DNA of 64,000 nucleotides, taken from contig NZ_LMKC01000005.1 of assembly GCF_001421355.1 (NCBI RefSeq), positions 321,001 to 385,000 of the forward strand, written 5' to 3'. Positions 8,548-17,462 of the stretch are shown in pieces; positions within the stretch are counted from its first letter, which is position 1, and the number at the start of each line of letters is the position of its first letter. The position numbers and the translations under genes were made by a program. Below the pieces are notes generated by a model. The model was given only the letters and a program-made list of their open reading frames with translations. It was not told the origin of the DNA and did not search any database. The stretch comes from Sphingomonas sp. Leaf9 (lineage in GTDB: Bacteria > Pseudomonadota > Alphaproteobacteria > Sphingomonadales > Sphingomonadaceae).

Positions 8548-9549
8548 ATGCGCTTCTTTTCCGACAATGCCGCCCCCGCCTGCCCCGCCGTCCTGAACGC
8601 GATCGTCGCGGCCAACGGACAGGATACCGCCTATGACGGCGATGCGCTCAGCCAGCGGCTCGACGCGCGGTTCGGCGCGCTGTTCGGGTGCGACGTCGCG
8701 GTGCTGTGGGTGCCGTCGGGCACGGCGGCGAACTGCCTCGCGCTCACCGCGATGTGCCCGCCGCATGGCGGCATCGTCTGCCACGCGCAGGCGCATATCC
8801 AGAATGACGAGGGCGGCGCGCCGGAATTCTACACCCACGGCGCCAAGCTGATGCTGCTGGAGGGCGACGGCGCGAAGCTCGACGTGCCGACGATCGAGGC
8901 GTTCCTGTCGACGATCCGCGACGACGTGCATCAGGTGCAGCCGCACGCCATCTCGATCACCCAGGCGACCGAGGCTGGGCGGGTCTACACCCCCGATCAG
9001 GTCGCCGCGATCGGCGCACTGGCCCGGACACGCGGCCTCGGCCTGCACATGGACGGTGCGCGCTTCGCCAATGCCGTGGCGCATCTCGGCTGCTCGCCCG
9101 CCGAGGTGACGTGGCAGGCCGGGGTCGACGCACTGTCGTTCGGGTTCATCAAGAATGGCGGCATGTCGGCGGAGGCGCTGGTGTTCTTTCGGCCCGAGTT
9201 GGCGAAGGTTGCGCGCTATCGCCGCAAGCGTGCCGGGCTGCTGGCGTCCAAGGGCCGGTTCCTGGCGGCGCAGTTGCTGGCGATGCTGGACGGGGATGTG
9301 TGGCTGGCCAATGCCCGTGCCGCCAACAAGGGCGCGTCGATGTTGGCACAGGCAGCGGGCGACCGGCTGGTCGATCCGGTCGAGGCGAACGAAGTGTTTC
9401 TGCGCCTGACCGCCGACGAAGCCACCCGATTGCGCGCGCAAGGCTTTGATTTCTACGACTGGGGCGCAGGCCAGGCGCGGCTGGTGGTGGCGTGGGATCA
9501 GGATGCGGCGACCGTCGCCCCGCTGGCGCAAGCGATCGCCCGCCTGTGA
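8548..9549 (+). CDS. ltaE: Low-specificity L-threonine aldolase
   Basis: 333 residues from the ATG at 8548; the in-frame ATG at 8425 lies inside the hairpin repeat and is rejected. The family is a PLP enzyme splitting threonine and allo-threonine to glycine and acetaldehyde. Visible fold-type I features: N-terminal FFSDNAAPACP, the cofactor stretch VPSGTAANCLAL, LHMDGARFANAVA with the Asp that contacts the PLP ring nitrogen, and the Schiff-base lysine in SFGFIKNGGM. The last two motifs match the Pseudomonas-type aldolases. The stop overlaps the GTG of the exporter gene. Confidence 0.92.
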   Translation: MRFFSDNAAPACPAVLNAIVAANGQDTAYDGDALSQRLDARFGALFGCDVAVLWVPSGTAANCLALTAMCPPHGGIVCHAQAHIQNDEGGAPEFYTHGAKLMLLEGDGAKLDVPTIEAFLSTIRDDVHQVQPHAISITQATEAGRVYTPDQVAAIGALARTRGLGLHMDGARFANAVAHLGCSPAEVTWQAGVDALSFGFIKNGGMSAEALVFFRPELAKVARYRRKRAGLLASKGRFLAAQLLAMLDGDVWLANARAANKGASMLAQAAGDRLVDPVEANEVFLRLTADEATRLRAQGFDFYDWGAGQARLVVAWDQDAATVAPLAQAIARL

Positions 9550-10457
9550 GCGATACGCCAAGATCGGCGACCCCGGCGGTCCTGATCCCGTTCGCCATCG
9601 TCACGCTGATCTGGGGATCGACCTGGATCGTGATCCGCGACCAGCTGGGCGTGGTGCCGGCATCGTGGTCGGTGACCTATCGCTTCCTGATCGCGGGCGT
9701 GACGATGCTGCTCTGGGCCTGGTGGCGCGGCGACCGGATCACGCTCGACCGGCGCGGGCTGTTGTTCGCAGCAGGGCTTGGCCTCGCGCAATTCTGCCTG
9801 AACTTCAACTTCGTCTACCGTGCCGAACAGTTCGTGACCTCGGGGCTGGTGGCGCTGATGTACGCGCTGCTGATCGTGCCCAATTCGATCCTCGCCCGCA
9901 TCTTCCTCGGCCAGCGGATGGGGCGGCAATTGCTGGTCGGGTCGGCGATTGCGCTCGGCGGCGTCGCGCTGCTGTTCCTGCACGAAGCGCGCGTCCACCC
10001 CGACAATGGCGGCGCGGTGCTGCTGGGCCTCGCCATCGCGCTGGCCGGGGTGTTCGCCGCGTCGGCCGCCAATATCATGCAGGCGACGCCGACCGCCCGC
10101 GCCTATCCGATGGTCCCGCTGCTGGGCGTCGCCATGCTGATCGGGGCGGCGATCGATGCGAGCTATGCCGCCGCGACGGTCGGGCCGCCGGTGTTCGACT
10201 GGCGCTGGGCCTATGTCGGCGGCTTGCTCTACCTCGGCATCGTCGCCTCGGCGGTCGCCTTCACCCTGTATTTCGGACTGATCCGCGTGATTGGCCCGGC
10301 CAAGGCGGCGTATAACGGCGTGATCGTGCCGGTCATCGCGATGCTGTTGTCGACGGTGTTCGAGGGCTATCGCTGGTCGCCGCTGGCCGGGGCCGGGGCG
10401 GCGCTGGCGCTCGCCGGGCTGGTCGTCGCGCTCAAGGCGCGCAGGCCGAACCGGTAA
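9546..10457 (+). CDS. EamA/DMT-family transporter
   Basis: 303 residues from a GTG at 9546 that overlaps the ltaE stop (GTGA); the upstream ATG would lie inside ltaE. Around ten hydrophobic helices are visible in two EamA repeats, the first opening with LIPFAIVTLIWGSTWIVIRDQLG, the second from about residue 160. Drug/metabolite transporters of this kind export amino acids or other metabolites. Coupling to ltaE hints at threonine, homoserine or glycine export, but that is inference. Its last 91 bases overlap the 3' end of the opposite-strand epimerase gene. Confidence 0.88.
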   Translation: MSDTPRSATPAVLIPFAIVTLIWGSTWIVIRDQLGVVPASWSVTYRFLIAGVTMLLWAWWRGDRITLDRRGLLFAAGLGLAQFCLNFNFVYRAEQFVTSGLVALMYALLIVPNSILARIFLGQRMGRQLLVGSAIALGGVALLFLHEARVHPDNGGAVLLGLAIALAGVFAASAANIMQATPTARAYPMVPLLGVAMLIGAAIDASYAAATVGPPVFDWRWAYVGGLLYLGIVASAVAFTLYFGLIRVIGPAKAAYNGVIVPVIAMLLSTVFEGYRWSPLAGAGAALALAGLVVALKARRPNR

Positions 10458-11194
10458 TCGGGATAGGCGGGACGCCAGCCCAGCACCCGCTTCGCCCGCC
10501 CGTTCGCCACCCGCCGGTTCTCCCCATAAAAGGCGCGGGCCATCGGGCTGAGCGTCTCCAGCGGCACGAACGGCGGCGGCGGCAGGCCCAGCAGCGCAGC
10601 GGCATAGACGACGACATCGTTCTGCGCCGCGGGGCAATCGTCGGACAGGTTATAGGCACCTGCCGGCCCCGACAGCCCGCGCGCGACCCCCTCGGCGATA
10701 TCGGCGACATGGATGCGGCTGAACACCTGTCCGGGGCGGTCGACGCGGTGCGCCTCGCCCGCCGCCACCCGCTCCAGCGGCGAGCGGCAGGGGCCATAGA
10801 TGCCGGGCAGGCGAAACACCCGCGCACCGAGCGCCAGCCACGCCGCATCGGCGTCATTGCGGTTCTGGCGGCGACCGGCAATCGGCGCGCTTTCATCGAC
10901 CCAGCCGCCATCCGCATCGCCATAGACGCCGGTCGACGAGAGATAGGCGAGCGTGCACCCGCCCAGCAGGTCGCGATAGTCGCGCAGCACCGGGTCGCCG
11001 TCCTTGTCGGGCGGCACGCTGGACAGAATCGCGGTCGCCTGCCGCGCCTCGAACGCCACGCGGTCGCGGTCGGCAAAGGCGATCGAGCCGTCCCGCCCGT
11101 CGCGCGTGGTGCCGACGACGCGCCAGCCATGGGGCGCCAGCCGCGCGGCGATGGCGCGCGAGGCGTATCCCAGCCCGAAGATCAGGAGGCGCAT
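10367..11194 (-). CDS. NAD-dependent epimerase/dehydratase family protein (SDR)
   Basis: 275 residues from the ATG at 11194. An extended-type short-chain dehydrogenase with N-terminal Rossmann motif LLIFGLGYASRAIAARL, LAYLSSTGVYGD holding the serine-threonine of the active site, FRLPGIYGP and IHVADIAEG. The typical Y-x3-K is not clear: after STGVYGD the expected lysine is replaced, as in the YeeZ-like SDR group, so the catalytic competence is uncertain. The last 25 or so residues (Ala/Ser/Pro-rich) are read from DNA that also encodes the exporter's C-terminus. Confidence 0.8.
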   Translation of the reverse strand: MRLLIFGLGYASRAIAARLAPHGWRVVGTTRDGRDGSIAFADRDRVAFEARQATAILSSVPPDKDGDPVLRDYRDLLGGCTLAYLSSTGVYGDADGGWVDESAPIAGRRQNRNDADAAWLALGARVFRLPGIYGPCRSPLERVAAGEAHRVDRPGQVFSRIHVADIAEGVARGLSGPAGAYNLSDDCPAAQNDVVVYAAALLGLPPPPFVPLETLSPMARAFYGENRRVANGRAKRVLGWRPAYPDYRFGLRALSATTSPASASAAPAPASGDQR

Positions 11195-11210
11195 CGGACT
11201 ATCGCTGCGC

Positions 11211-11303
11211 CCGCCGTACCCCCGCGCAGGCGGGGGTCCAGAGCCAAGTAACATGCCGTTGCGTGCGTGACCCTGGCCCCCCGCCTGCGCGGGGGTACGG
11301 CGG
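11211..11303. repeat. 30-bp inverted repeat
   Basis: CCGCCGTACCCCCGCGCAGG... at 11211-11240 is matched by its reverse complement at 11274-11303 with one mismatch. Each arm itself holds a short CCCCGC/GCGGGG hairpin. It lies between the start of the epimerase gene and the end of the first M28 gene. Confidence 0.8.
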
Positions 11304-11317
11304 CTTTGGGCCGAGGA

Positions 11318-12934
11318 TTATTTCGCGCCATAGCCGTTATACAACAGCCCGAAATAATCGCCCTTGTTCCACCGCGGCCGGGCGTCCGCATCGGCAAGGT
11401 CGAGCGCGATGTCGTGGTTGATCGACACGAACACCCGCCCCGCCGTCCAGTCGAACGTCTGGCGCATGTCGTCGCCCGGCTGGTGATAGCGATGCTCGAG
11501 GAAGTCGGCGACCGCCGCCTTGCCCGGCCCCTTCCACCCGGTGTCGAGCGACACCGCCGGAATCCCCGCCTTGACGAAGCTGTAATGGTCGGACCGGACG
11601 AAGATCGCCTCTTCCGGCTCGGGATCGGGGCTGAGCGCGATGCCGCGCTTGCCCGCCGCCCGCGCCACGGCCTGCGCGACCGTCGAATGGTCCGCGCCGA
11701 TCGCGACCATATCCTCGAAACGATAGGACAGGATCGGCATGTCGAGATTGACGTCGGCGACGATCGATCCGGCGGGCACCGTCGGATGGATCGCGAAATA
11801 TTCGCTGCCGATCAGCCCCTTTTCCTCCGCCGTCACGCTGACGAAGATCAGGCTGCGACGGGGCTTGCGCGCGTCGGCGGCGAACTGCTTCGCCACCTCG
11901 ATCATCGCCGCGGTGCCGACGCCATTGTCCATCGCGCCGTTGTTGATGACATCCGCGCCCTTGGGCAGCGTCGGGTCGGTCGAGATGCCGATATGGTCGA
12001 GATGCGCCGACAGCGCGACATATTCGCCCTTCAGCGCCGGATCGCTGCCGGGCAGGACGCCGACGACGTTGCTGCTGGTGAAGCGTGTCACCTTCGATCG
12101 CTGGCGCGTCGTCACCCGCACCCCGGTCGCCCCGCGCGGCACGGCCTGGCCGGCGGCCTCCGCCTTCACCACCGCGGCCCAGTCGAGCGTGGAGCCGGTG
12201 AACAGCTTGGCCGCCCCGACCGCGCTCAGCGACGCGATCGACGGTGCGGCGCTGCCCGGCACCTGCGGCCGACCGTCCTTGCCGACCCACGTCATGCGCG
12301 GGCTGCGATAGACCGACATCAGGTAGCTGAAGGGATAGCGATGCGTCTGTTCGGTGCTTTCGATCTGGATCACGCCGATCGCGCCATGCGCCGCCGCCGT
12401 CGCCCGCTTGGTATCGCCGCTGCCCAGATGCGCACGGATCTCGCTCGGCAGGCTGGCGGGCGCGCCATAGAGATAGGCGACGATCTTGCCGCGCACATCA
12501 AGGTCGGCATAATCGTCGATACCATTCGCCGCATCGACCACGCCGCGCCCGACGAACACGATCTCGCCCGAACGCCGCAGATCGGGTTCGAGGAAGCTGG
12601 TCGAGGTCAGGTAATCGCTGCCAAAGGTCAGCGCGGGCCGCCCGGCGGCGGTCAGGCTCCCCTTCCCCGCCGGCACTGCCGAGGCGAGCGGCACGCGTTG
12701 CAGATAGGTGCCACCGTCGCCCGCCGGTTGCAGGCCCGCCGCGCGCATCTGATCGGCGACATAGGCCGCCGCGCGATCATATTCGGGCGTGCCGGGCGCG
12801 CGGCCCTTCATTTCGTCCGAGGCGAGGAACGCGACATGCGCGCGCATCGCCGCCTCGTCCGGGGTCAGCGGCGCGGTCTGGGCGAACGCCGGCGTGGCGA
12901 GGAGCAACAGGGGGAGCAGGGCACGCATCAACAA
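11318..12934 (-). CDS. Secreted M28-family zinc metallopeptidase (copy 2)
   Basis: 538 residues with a cleavable signal peptide (MLMRALLPLLLLATPAFAQT). The family removes N-terminal or C-terminal residues from peptides in the periplasm or outside the cell using two zinc ions. A PA domain insert is suggested by residues about 130-270. The catalytic part shows the ligands in order: ALSAHLDHIG (His), NNGAMDNGVG (Asp), TAEEKGLIGSEYF (Glu pair), VNLDMP (Asp) and FVRSDHYSF (His). It is a close paralog of the gene immediately upstream, sharing motifs and the C-terminal WNKGDYFGLLYNGYGAK. A hairpin separates the two genes, so they may be transcribed together or separately. Confidence 0.9.
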   Translation of the reverse strand: MLMRALLPLLLLATPAFAQTAPLTPDEAAMRAHVAFLASDEMKGRAPGTPEYDRAAAYVADQMRAAGLQPAGDGGTYLQRVPLASAVPAGKGSLTAAGRPALTFGSDYLTSTSFLEPDLRRSGEIVFVGRGVVDAANGIDDYADLDVRGKIVAYLYGAPASLPSEIRAHLGSGDTKRATAAAHGAIGVIQIESTEQTHRYPFSYLMSVYRSPRMTWVGKDGRPQVPGSAAPSIASLSAVGAAKLFTGSTLDWAAVVKAEAAGQAVPRGATGVRVTTRQRSKVTRFTSSNVVGVLPGSDPALKGEYVALSAHLDHIGISTDPTLPKGADVINNGAMDNGVGTAAMIEVAKQFAADARKPRRSLIFVSVTAEEKGLIGSEYFAIHPTVPAGSIVADVNLDMPILSYRFEDMVAIGADHSTVAQAVARAAGKRGIALSPDPEPEEAIFVRSDHYSFVKAGIPAVSLDTGWKGPGKAAVADFLEHRYHQPGDDMRQTFDWTAGRVFVSINHDIALDLADADARPRWNKGDYFGLLYNGYGAK

Positions 12935-12957
12935 TTCCTTTGGGTCGCGCGAAGGAT

Positions 12958-12985
12958 CGTCGCCCCGGCCCGTGCCGGGGCGACG
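12958..12985. repeat. Perfect 12-bp hairpin between the two M28 genes
   Basis: Arms CGTCGCCCCGGC and GCCGGGGCGACG with a CCGT loop. There is no T-run, so it is not a classical terminator, but it could damp read-through or protect the upstream mRNA. Confidence 0.7.
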
Positions 12986-13003
12986 ACGATCGACAGGCCG
13001 CGC

Positions 13004-14695
13004 TTACTTCGCGCCGTAGCCGTTATAGAGCGTGCCGAAGAAATCGCCCTTGTTCCACGCCGGACGCTGGCTGGCGTCGGCGATGTCGCGGGCGATCTGG
13101 TAGTTCACGTTGATGAAGCGTTCGCCCGATTCCCAATCGATCGGCGGCCCCTGCACCACCTCGTCCGATGGCTGGTGATAATTGTTGGCGAAGAACGCAT
13201 CGACCGCCGCCTTGCCCGGCCCCGACGTGCCCGGCCACAGGAACACCGACGGCACGCCCTGCTGCACGAAGCGATAATGGTCCGACCGCACGAACAGCGC
13301 CATGTCGGGCATCGGATCGGGCGAGAAGCTGACCCCCGCCGTCGCCGCCGCGCGCTTCACGATATCGCCCAGCGTCGAACGCACCGCGCCGAACGCGATC
13401 ACATCGGTGAACTTGTAGGTGATGATCGGCATGTCGAGATTGACGTCGGCGACCATTTTGGCACCCGGCATCACCTTTGCGATCGTCGGATTGTTGGCGA
13501 AGTAATCCGACCCGACCAGCCCCTTTTCCTCGGCGGTGACCGCAAGGAACAGGATCGAGCGGCGCGGGGCCTTGCCCGCCGCCTTGAACCGCTTGGCCTC
13601 CTCGATCAGCGAGGCGATGCCGACCGCATTGTCCATCGCGCCGTTATAGATCGTGTCGCCCTTCTTGTTCGGGGTGCCGACGCCGACATGGTCGAGATGC
13701 GCCGACAGCACGACCGTTTCCGGCGCGACCGTCGGATCGCTGCCGGGCAACAGTCCTGCGACATTGGAGCTGGGCAGCGGGGTGATGACGGTCTTGATCG
13801 CCACGTCCAGCCGTGGCTTTAGCGCGATCCCACGAACCGCCCCCTTGATCGGCAGCCTCAACGCCAGCGCCGCCTTGGCCCAGGTCGTGCCCGATCCGGC
13901 GAACAGCTTTTCGGCACCCGCCGCACTCAGCGTGGCGAGCGTCGGCACGCCGCCGCCCATGATGTGCCCCTTGCCATCGGCCTCGGCCCAGCTGACGCTG
14001 GTCGGCTGGGCGGTGGCGACGGTCTTGGCCATGGGCGAGCGCGCCGAAACCTCGGGCGTCTGGAGCGCGATGATGCCGACCGCACCCTTCGCCTTGGCGA
14101 TCGCCGCCTTGGTCGGCAGGCCGCCGAAATGCGCCGCCTCCTCGCTGTCGAGACCGTCGGGCGCCCCGCGCACCACCGCCACGATCTTGCCGTGCACATC
14201 CAGCCCGGCATAATCGTCGCGCTTCGGCGACGACACGCCATAGCCGACATAGACCACCGGTGCCGCGATCGTCGTATCCGCCGCCGCCGGATTGACGCCC
14301 GGCAGGTAATCCTGCCCGAACACCAGCGCCTGCCCGTTCAGGCTCAGCTTGCCCATGTCGGCCGGGCCGACCTTGATGAGCGGCACGCGCTGCAGATAGC
14401 TGCCATCGTCGCCCGCCGGGCGCAGGCCCGCGGCATAGAATTGCGACGCGACGTACTGCGCGGCGATGTCATATTCGGGCGACCCGGCATCGCGGCCGCG
14501 CATCGCGTCGCTGGCCAGGAACATGACATGCGCCTTCATCGCCGCCTGCGCGGGCGGCAGGACGGCGTTGATCTCGCCGTTGCGCGCCTGCAGTTCGGCG
14601 GCGGTGGGGACGGCTTGGGCGGGGGCCGGCGGCGCATCCTGGGCGATCGCGGCGGTGCTGATGAGAAGACCGAGCAACAAGGCTGGACGGAACAT
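13004..14695 (-). CDS. Secreted M28-family zinc metallopeptidase (copy 1)
   Basis: 563 residues from the ATG at 14695, chosen because it opens a signal peptide (MFRPALLLGLLISTAAIAQD); the open frame extends 49 codons further upstream without one. The zinc-site motifs follow the M28 order: VLSAHLDHVGVG, IYNGAMDNAVG, TAEEKGLVGSDYF, VNLDMP and FVRSDHYRF. It differs from its downstream paralog by a longer Ala/Pro-rich linker after the signal and by scattered substitutions, and ends in WNKGDFFGTLYNGYGAK. The tandem arrangement points to local duplication. Divergent from pepN, about 90 bases apart. Confidence 0.9.
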   Translation of the reverse strand: MFRPALLLGLLISTAAIAQDAPPAPAQAVPTAAELQARNGEINAVLPPAQAAMKAHVMFLASDAMRGRDAGSPEYDIAAQYVASQFYAAGLRPAGDDGSYLQRVPLIKVGPADMGKLSLNGQALVFGQDYLPGVNPAAADTTIAAPVVYVGYGVSSPKRDDYAGLDVHGKIVAVVRGAPDGLDSEEAAHFGGLPTKAAIAKAKGAVGIIALQTPEVSARSPMAKTVATAQPTSVSWAEADGKGHIMGGGVPTLATLSAAGAEKLFAGSGTTWAKAALALRLPIKGAVRGIALKPRLDVAIKTVITPLPSSNVAGLLPGSDPTVAPETVVLSAHLDHVGVGTPNKKGDTIYNGAMDNAVGIASLIEEAKRFKAAGKAPRRSILFLAVTAEEKGLVGSDYFANNPTIAKVMPGAKMVADVNLDMPIITYKFTDVIAFGAVRSTLGDIVKRAAATAGVSFSPDPMPDMALFVRSDHYRFVQQGVPSVFLWPGTSGPGKAAVDAFFANNYHQPSDEVVQGPPIDWESGERFINVNYQIARDIADASQRPAWNKGDFFGTLYNGYGAK

Positions 14696-14786
14696 TGGAA
14701 TCCTTCGACAAACGACCATAGATACAGGCGTAGCTTGTGCCGTGGCCCCGCGCAACGCGGGTCCCGAACGCGAATGAAGGTCGAGA

Positions 14787-17381
14787 ATGATGATGGTCGA
14801 TGCGACGCGTACCCCGATGACCCCGCCCGTCATCCGCCGCACCGATTATCGCCCGCCGGCATGGCATGTGCCGGAGATCGCGCTGGAATTCGATCTCGAC
14901 CCGAAGGCGACCCGCATCACCGCGACGATGATCGTCACGCGGAACGGCGACGAACCGCTGCGCCTCGACGGCGACGGGCTGACCCCGCGCACGGTCACCG
15001 TCGATGGCGTCCCACGCGACGACTGGCGGCTGGAGAAGGGGGCGCTGGTCCTCGATCTGCCCGGCGACCGGCACGAGGTGACGACCGAGGTCGTGCTCGA
15101 ACCGCAGGCCAATACCCAGCTGATGGGCCTCTATGCCTCGGGCGGCAATTTGTGCACCCAGTGCGAGGCGGAGGGGTTTCGCCGCATCACCTTCTTCCCC
15201 GACCGGCCCGATATCCTCAGCCGTTACCGGGTGAAGATGACCGCCGACAAGGCGCGGTTCCCGGTATTGCTGGCAAATGGCGATCCGGTCGCATCCGGCG
15301 ATCTGAAGGACGGTCGTCACTGGGCGGAATGGTCCGATCCGTTTCCCAAGCCCAGCTATCTCTTCGCACTGGTCGCGGGCGATCTGGTCGCGAACCGCGC
15401 GCAATTCGTGACCGCTTCGGGCCGCGAGGTCGAGCTTGGCATCTGGGTCCGCGCGCCTGATCTCGCCAAGACCGACCATGCGATGCGCGCGCTGAAAACG
15501 TCGATGGTGTGGGACGAACGCGTCTATGGCCGCGAATATGACCTCGACGTGTTCAACATCGTCGCGGTCGACGATTTCAATTTCGGGGCGATGGAGAACA
15601 AGGGGCTGAACATCTTCAACAGCCGCTACATCCTCGCCGACCCCGACACCGCGACCGATTACGACTATGACGGCATCGCCGCCGTCGTCGCGCATGAATA
15701 TTTCCACAACTGGTCGGGCAACCGCGTCACCTGTCGCGACTGGTTCCAGCTGTCGTTGAAGGAGGGGTTCACCGTCCTGCGCGACCAGCAATTCTCGGCC
15801 GATCAGGGGTCGGCGGCGGTCAAGCGGATCGAGGATGTGCGATCGTTGCGCGCATCGCAGTTCCCGGAGGATGCCGGGCCGCTGGCGCACCCGATCCGGC
15901 CCGATGCGTATCAGGAAATCAGCAACTTCTACACCGCGACCATCTATAACAAGGGCGCGGAGGTCGTACGGATGATCGCGACGATTCTGGGGCCGCAGGC
16001 ATTCCGCGCCGGCACCGACCTGTATTTCACCCGCCATGACGGGACGGCGGCGACGTGCGAGGATTTCATGGTGGCGATGGAGGATGCCTCGGGCGTCGAC
16101 CTCTCCGCCTTCCGCCTGTGGTATCAACAGGCCGGGACCCCGCGCGTGTCGGCGACGCTGGAGCATCATGCCGGCGGCGGTCGCGCCACGCTGTCGCTGC
16201 GCCAGACCGTGCCGCCGACGCCGGGACAGGCGACCAAGCAGCCGATGGTCTTGCCGCTGAAACTCCGCCTGTTCGGCGCGGAGACCGGTCGCCCTCTAAG
16301 CGACGAACAGCTGTTCCTGTTCGATCGGGAAACGAGCGCCATCACCTTCGAAACCGTCACCGAACGTCCGATCCTGTCGATCAATCGCGGCTTTTCGGCG
16401 CCGGTGATCGTCGAGACCGACCGGACCTCGGCCGACCTCGCCTTCCTCAGCGCGCACGACGACGACCCGTTCGCGCGGTACGAGGCGATGCAGCAGCTGA
16501 TGCTCGACACGCTGGTCGCCTCGGTTGCGAGCGGGCACGGCGACCACGCGGCGGTGATCGACGCGGTTGCCAACACGCTGGCCGACGACCGGCTAGACCG
16601 CGCATTCGTGGCGGAGGCGGTTCTGCTGCCGTCCGACAGTTTCATCGGCGACCAGATGGGCGTGGTCGATCCCGACGCGATCTTTGCCGCGCGCGAAGCG
16701 CTGCGCGGCGACATCGGCCGAGCGCTGCTGCCCGAATGGCGCGCCGCCTATGCCGCGACGGAGGCGCACGCGTTCGAATATACCCCGGATGCCAAGGGCA
16801 AGCGCCGGCTGCGCACCGTGGCGCTGGGCTATATCGCGGCGTCGGGGGCGAGCGATGCCGACGCCATCGCCTTTGCCCAGTTCGAGCAGGCCGACAACAT
16901 GACCGACCGGCAGGGGGCGTTGATGACGCTGGTCAATTCAGACTCGGACGACCGGATCGCCGCGCTCGACATCTTCTACAACCGGTACCGCGACAATGGC
17001 CTGGTGCTGGACAAGTGGTTCACGACGCAGGCGCTATCGACCCGCGCCGATGCGTTCGAACAGGTCGAGGAACTGGCCGGCCACCGCGACTTCACCCTGA
17101 CCAACCCCAACCGTGCCCGCGCGCTGATCGGCGCGTTCAGCATGAGCCAGCGCGCGTTCCACCGGGCGGATGGTGCCGGATACCGCTTCCTGGCGGACCA
17201 GCTGATCGCGCTCGACCGGATCAACCCGCAGACGGCGGCCAAGATGCTGCCGCCGCTCGGCCGCTGGCGGCGGTTCGACCGGGCGCGCGGCGAATTGATG
17301 CGCAAGGAACTGGACCGGATCTTGTCGGTACCGGGACTGTCGAAGGATATGCTGGAGCAGGTCGGCAAGTCGCTGGGATAG
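14787..17381 (+). CDS. pepN: Aminopeptidase N (M1 family)
   Basis: 864 residues, close to the usual length of the bacterial PepN type. A cytoplasmic zinc aminopeptidase that finishes peptide turnover. The substrate-binding GAMEN motif is at residues 267-271 and the zinc site HEYFH at 303-307 with the distal Glu326 (LKEG), exactly the M1 spacing. The C-terminal DUF3458-type immunoglobulin and helical domains are intact, ending MLEQVGKSLG. The first codons are ATGATGATG; the third could also serve as start. Adjacent to two secreted peptidases on the opposite strand, a peptide-degradation neighbourhood. Confidence 0.95.
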   Translation: MMMVDATRTPMTPPVIRRTDYRPPAWHVPEIALEFDLDPKATRITATMIVTRNGDEPLRLDGDGLTPRTVTVDGVPRDDWRLEKGALVLDLPGDRHEVTTEVVLEPQANTQLMGLYASGGNLCTQCEAEGFRRITFFPDRPDILSRYRVKMTADKARFPVLLANGDPVASGDLKDGRHWAEWSDPFPKPSYLFALVAGDLVANRAQFVTASGREVELGIWVRAPDLAKTDHAMRALKTSMVWDERVYGREYDLDVFNIVAVDDFNFGAMENKGLNIFNSRYILADPDTATDYDYDGIAAVVAHEYFHNWSGNRVTCRDWFQLSLKEGFTVLRDQQFSADQGSAAVKRIEDVRSLRASQFPEDAGPLAHPIRPDAYQEISNFYTATIYNKGAEVVRMIATILGPQAFRAGTDLYFTRHDGTAATCEDFMVAMEDASGVDLSAFRLWYQQAGTPRVSATLEHHAGGGRATLSLRQTVPPTPGQATKQPMVLPLKLRLFGAETGRPLSDEQLFLFDRETSAITFETVTERPILSINRGFSAPVIVETDRTSADLAFLSAHDDDPFARYEAMQQLMLDTLVASVASGHGDHAAVIDAVANTLADDRLDRAFVAEAVLLPSDSFIGDQMGVVDPDAIFAAREALRGDIGRALLPEWRAAYAATEAHAFEYTPDAKGKRRLRTVALGYIAASGASDADAIAFAQFEQADNMTDRQGALMTLVNSDSDDRIAALDIFYNRYRDNGLVLDKWFTTQALSTRADAFEQVEELAGHRDFTLTNPNRARALIGAFSMSQRAFHRADGAGYRFLADQLIALDRINPQTAAKMLPPLGRWRRFDRARGELMRKELDRILSVPGLSKDMLEQVGKSLG

Positions 17382-17462
17382 TCCAAGCGCGCTTCATTCT
17401 TCTTCAACGACCTTGCCCCATCATGCCGCGAAGTTTGGATCGCGGGCAGGAGCGGCAGGAGA

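Noticed and set aside
11267-13822. Open frame of 851 codons on the plus strand
   Set aside because: It lies antisense to two M28 genes; Arg/His-rich composition is typical of the antisense frame in GC-rich coding DNA.
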